This document shows positions 31,787 to 32,398 of a stretch of 32,398 nt of DNA, one piece after another. The notes under the pieces were generated by a model. The model was not told the DNA's origin. It made no database searches and worked only from the letters and a program-made list of their open reading frames with translations. The DNA comes from Paludibacteraceae bacterium (GTDB lineage: Bacteria; Bacteroidota; Bacteroidia; Bacteroidales; Paludibacteraceae), in contig CAJOIZ010000026.1 in the NCBI GenBank assembly GCA_905234835.1, positions 1-32,398 on the forward strand, read 5' to 3'. The stretch's first letter is position 1. The number at the start of each line of letters is the position of its first letter. The position numbers and the translations under genes are program-made.

Positions 31787-32296
31787 ATGAAAGATTTTGT
31801 AGCAATAGATTTTGAGACCGCTAACGGCAAGCGCAGCAGTATTTGTTCCGTGGTGAAGAACGGAGAAATAGTTGATTCCTTCTATTCTCTGGTGAAGCCA
31901 ACGCCCAACTACTATGCATGGTTCTGCCAAGAGGTGCACGGCTTGGGTTACTGCGACACGGACGATGCCGACTTCTTTCCTGATGTATGGACCAAGTTGC
32001 AGGAAAAGGTTCATACTTATTTCCCTTACATAGAGGATGGCGAAGTGCCCTTTGTTGCACATAATGCGCATTTTGACGAAGGATGTTTGCGTTCAGTGTT
32101 TGCTGCATACGAAATCGCGTATCCTTGTTATGAGTTCCGCGATACACTCTATGCCTCGCGACAGCATTTCGGCAACTCATTGGAAAACCACCAACTGCAC
32201 ACTGTTTCTGCCGCATGTGGCTACGATTTAACCAATCACCACCACGCCCTCGCCGATGCCGAAGCCTGCGCCTGGATAGCAAGAGAAATATTATAA
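31787..32296 (+). CDS. DnaQ-like DEDDh 3'-5' exonuclease, 169 aa
   Basis: A stand-alone exonuclease of the DEDDh superfamily. Catalytic positions are present: Asp8 and Glu10 (FVAIDFETA), Asp97 (HNAHFDEG), and His152 with Asp157 (HHALADAEA). Compared with relatives I recall, the second strand is short. They read SSVCSVGIVIV..GEIV, while this one reads SSICSVVKNGEIV, missing about four to five residues. I chose the ATG at 31787, which follows GGAAAGG at a distance of 10 nt; an upstream TTG at 31781 is less likely. It has its own promoter. Confidence 0.85.
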   Translation: MKDFVAIDFETANGKRSSICSVVKNGEIVDSFYSLVKPTPNYYAWFCQEVHGLGYCDTDDADFFPDVWTKLQEKVHTYFPYIEDGEVPFVAHNAHFDEGCLRSVFAAYEIAYPCYEFRDTLYASRQHFGNSLENHQLHTVSAACGYDLTNHHHALADAEACAWIAREIL

Positions 32297-32355
32297 ATGA
32301 ACCCGTTGGCGGAATTAAAAAAGTGTTCTTTGAATAAAATTTATTAACAAAAAAG

Positions 32356-32386
32356 TTGCACATGTCATTGATTTTTAGTAACTTTG
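32356..32386 (+). promoter_or_regulatory. Promoter for a gene beyond the right edge
   Basis: TTG (32356-32358), 20 nt, TAACTTTG (32379-32386). No gene starts before the window ends. Confidence 0.55.
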
Positions 32387-32398
32387 TAGTGCCAACAA

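Overview
The window looks like a chromosomal segment of a Bacteroidales bacterium (Bacteroides/Prevotella-like). The evidence is a Bat aerotolerance operon in the moxR-to-batE order, BspA-like secreted proteins, starts without clear Shine-Dalgarno sites, and repeated matches to the Bacteroidetes promoter (TTTG, 19-20 nt, TAnnTTTG). No tRNA, rRNA, insertion sequence or CRISPR array was recognised.

Layout. 1-3417 (minus): the N-terminus of a type I restriction methylase (HsdM) preceded, 6 nt away, by a 1077-aa membrane NTPase of the YobI/KAP type; this is probably the edge of a defence island. 3605-6108 (minus): an AAA/DUF4143 ATPase, a calcineurin-like phosphoesterase and a 53-aa basic protein. 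6109-7128: about 1 kb with no clear gene but a dense run of short hairpins. 7129-10031 (minus): a 789-aa BspA-like secreted protein directly behind a YoeB-type toxin and its antitoxin. 10050-10803: about 750 bp packed with several kinds of short repeat.

10804-19096 (plus): the Bat operon, with MoxR ATPase, DUF58 protein, a small membrane protein, BatA, a BatB-BatC fusion, BatD and BatE. Most junctions are overlaps or 1-nt gaps, but 145 bp of repeats separate moxR from the DUF58 gene. 19122-21189 (minus): a DUF234-type ATPase followed by a phosphodiester-glycosidase-like pseudogene with three lesions. 21662-23673 (plus): rplU, rpmA and serS behind a consensus promoter. 23772-28739 (minus): a giant 1655-aa BspA-like protein made of six related blocks. 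29045-32296 (mostly plus): a Maf nucleotide pyrophosphatase, a lipoprotein arginine-deiminase relative, a possible small minus-strand gene, a truncated WYL-type regulator and a DnaQ-like exonuclease. A promoter for an off-window gene lies at the right end.

How the parts work together. The Bat proteins form one envelope module: MoxR and DUF58 act as an ATPase/VWA pair, BatA and BatB as membrane VWA proteins, BatC and BatE as TPR proteins, and BatD as a large membrane protein. The two BspA-like proteins share repeat type, block design and C-terminal tail and are probably cell-surface proteins. The most unusual non-coding theme is short repeats spaced at multiples of 11 bp: four different 11-bp tandem arrays, two loci with three direct repeats at exactly 33-bp spacing, and one 44-bp duplication. 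The sequences differ but the helical spacing recurs. All of this was read by eye; no database search was run.
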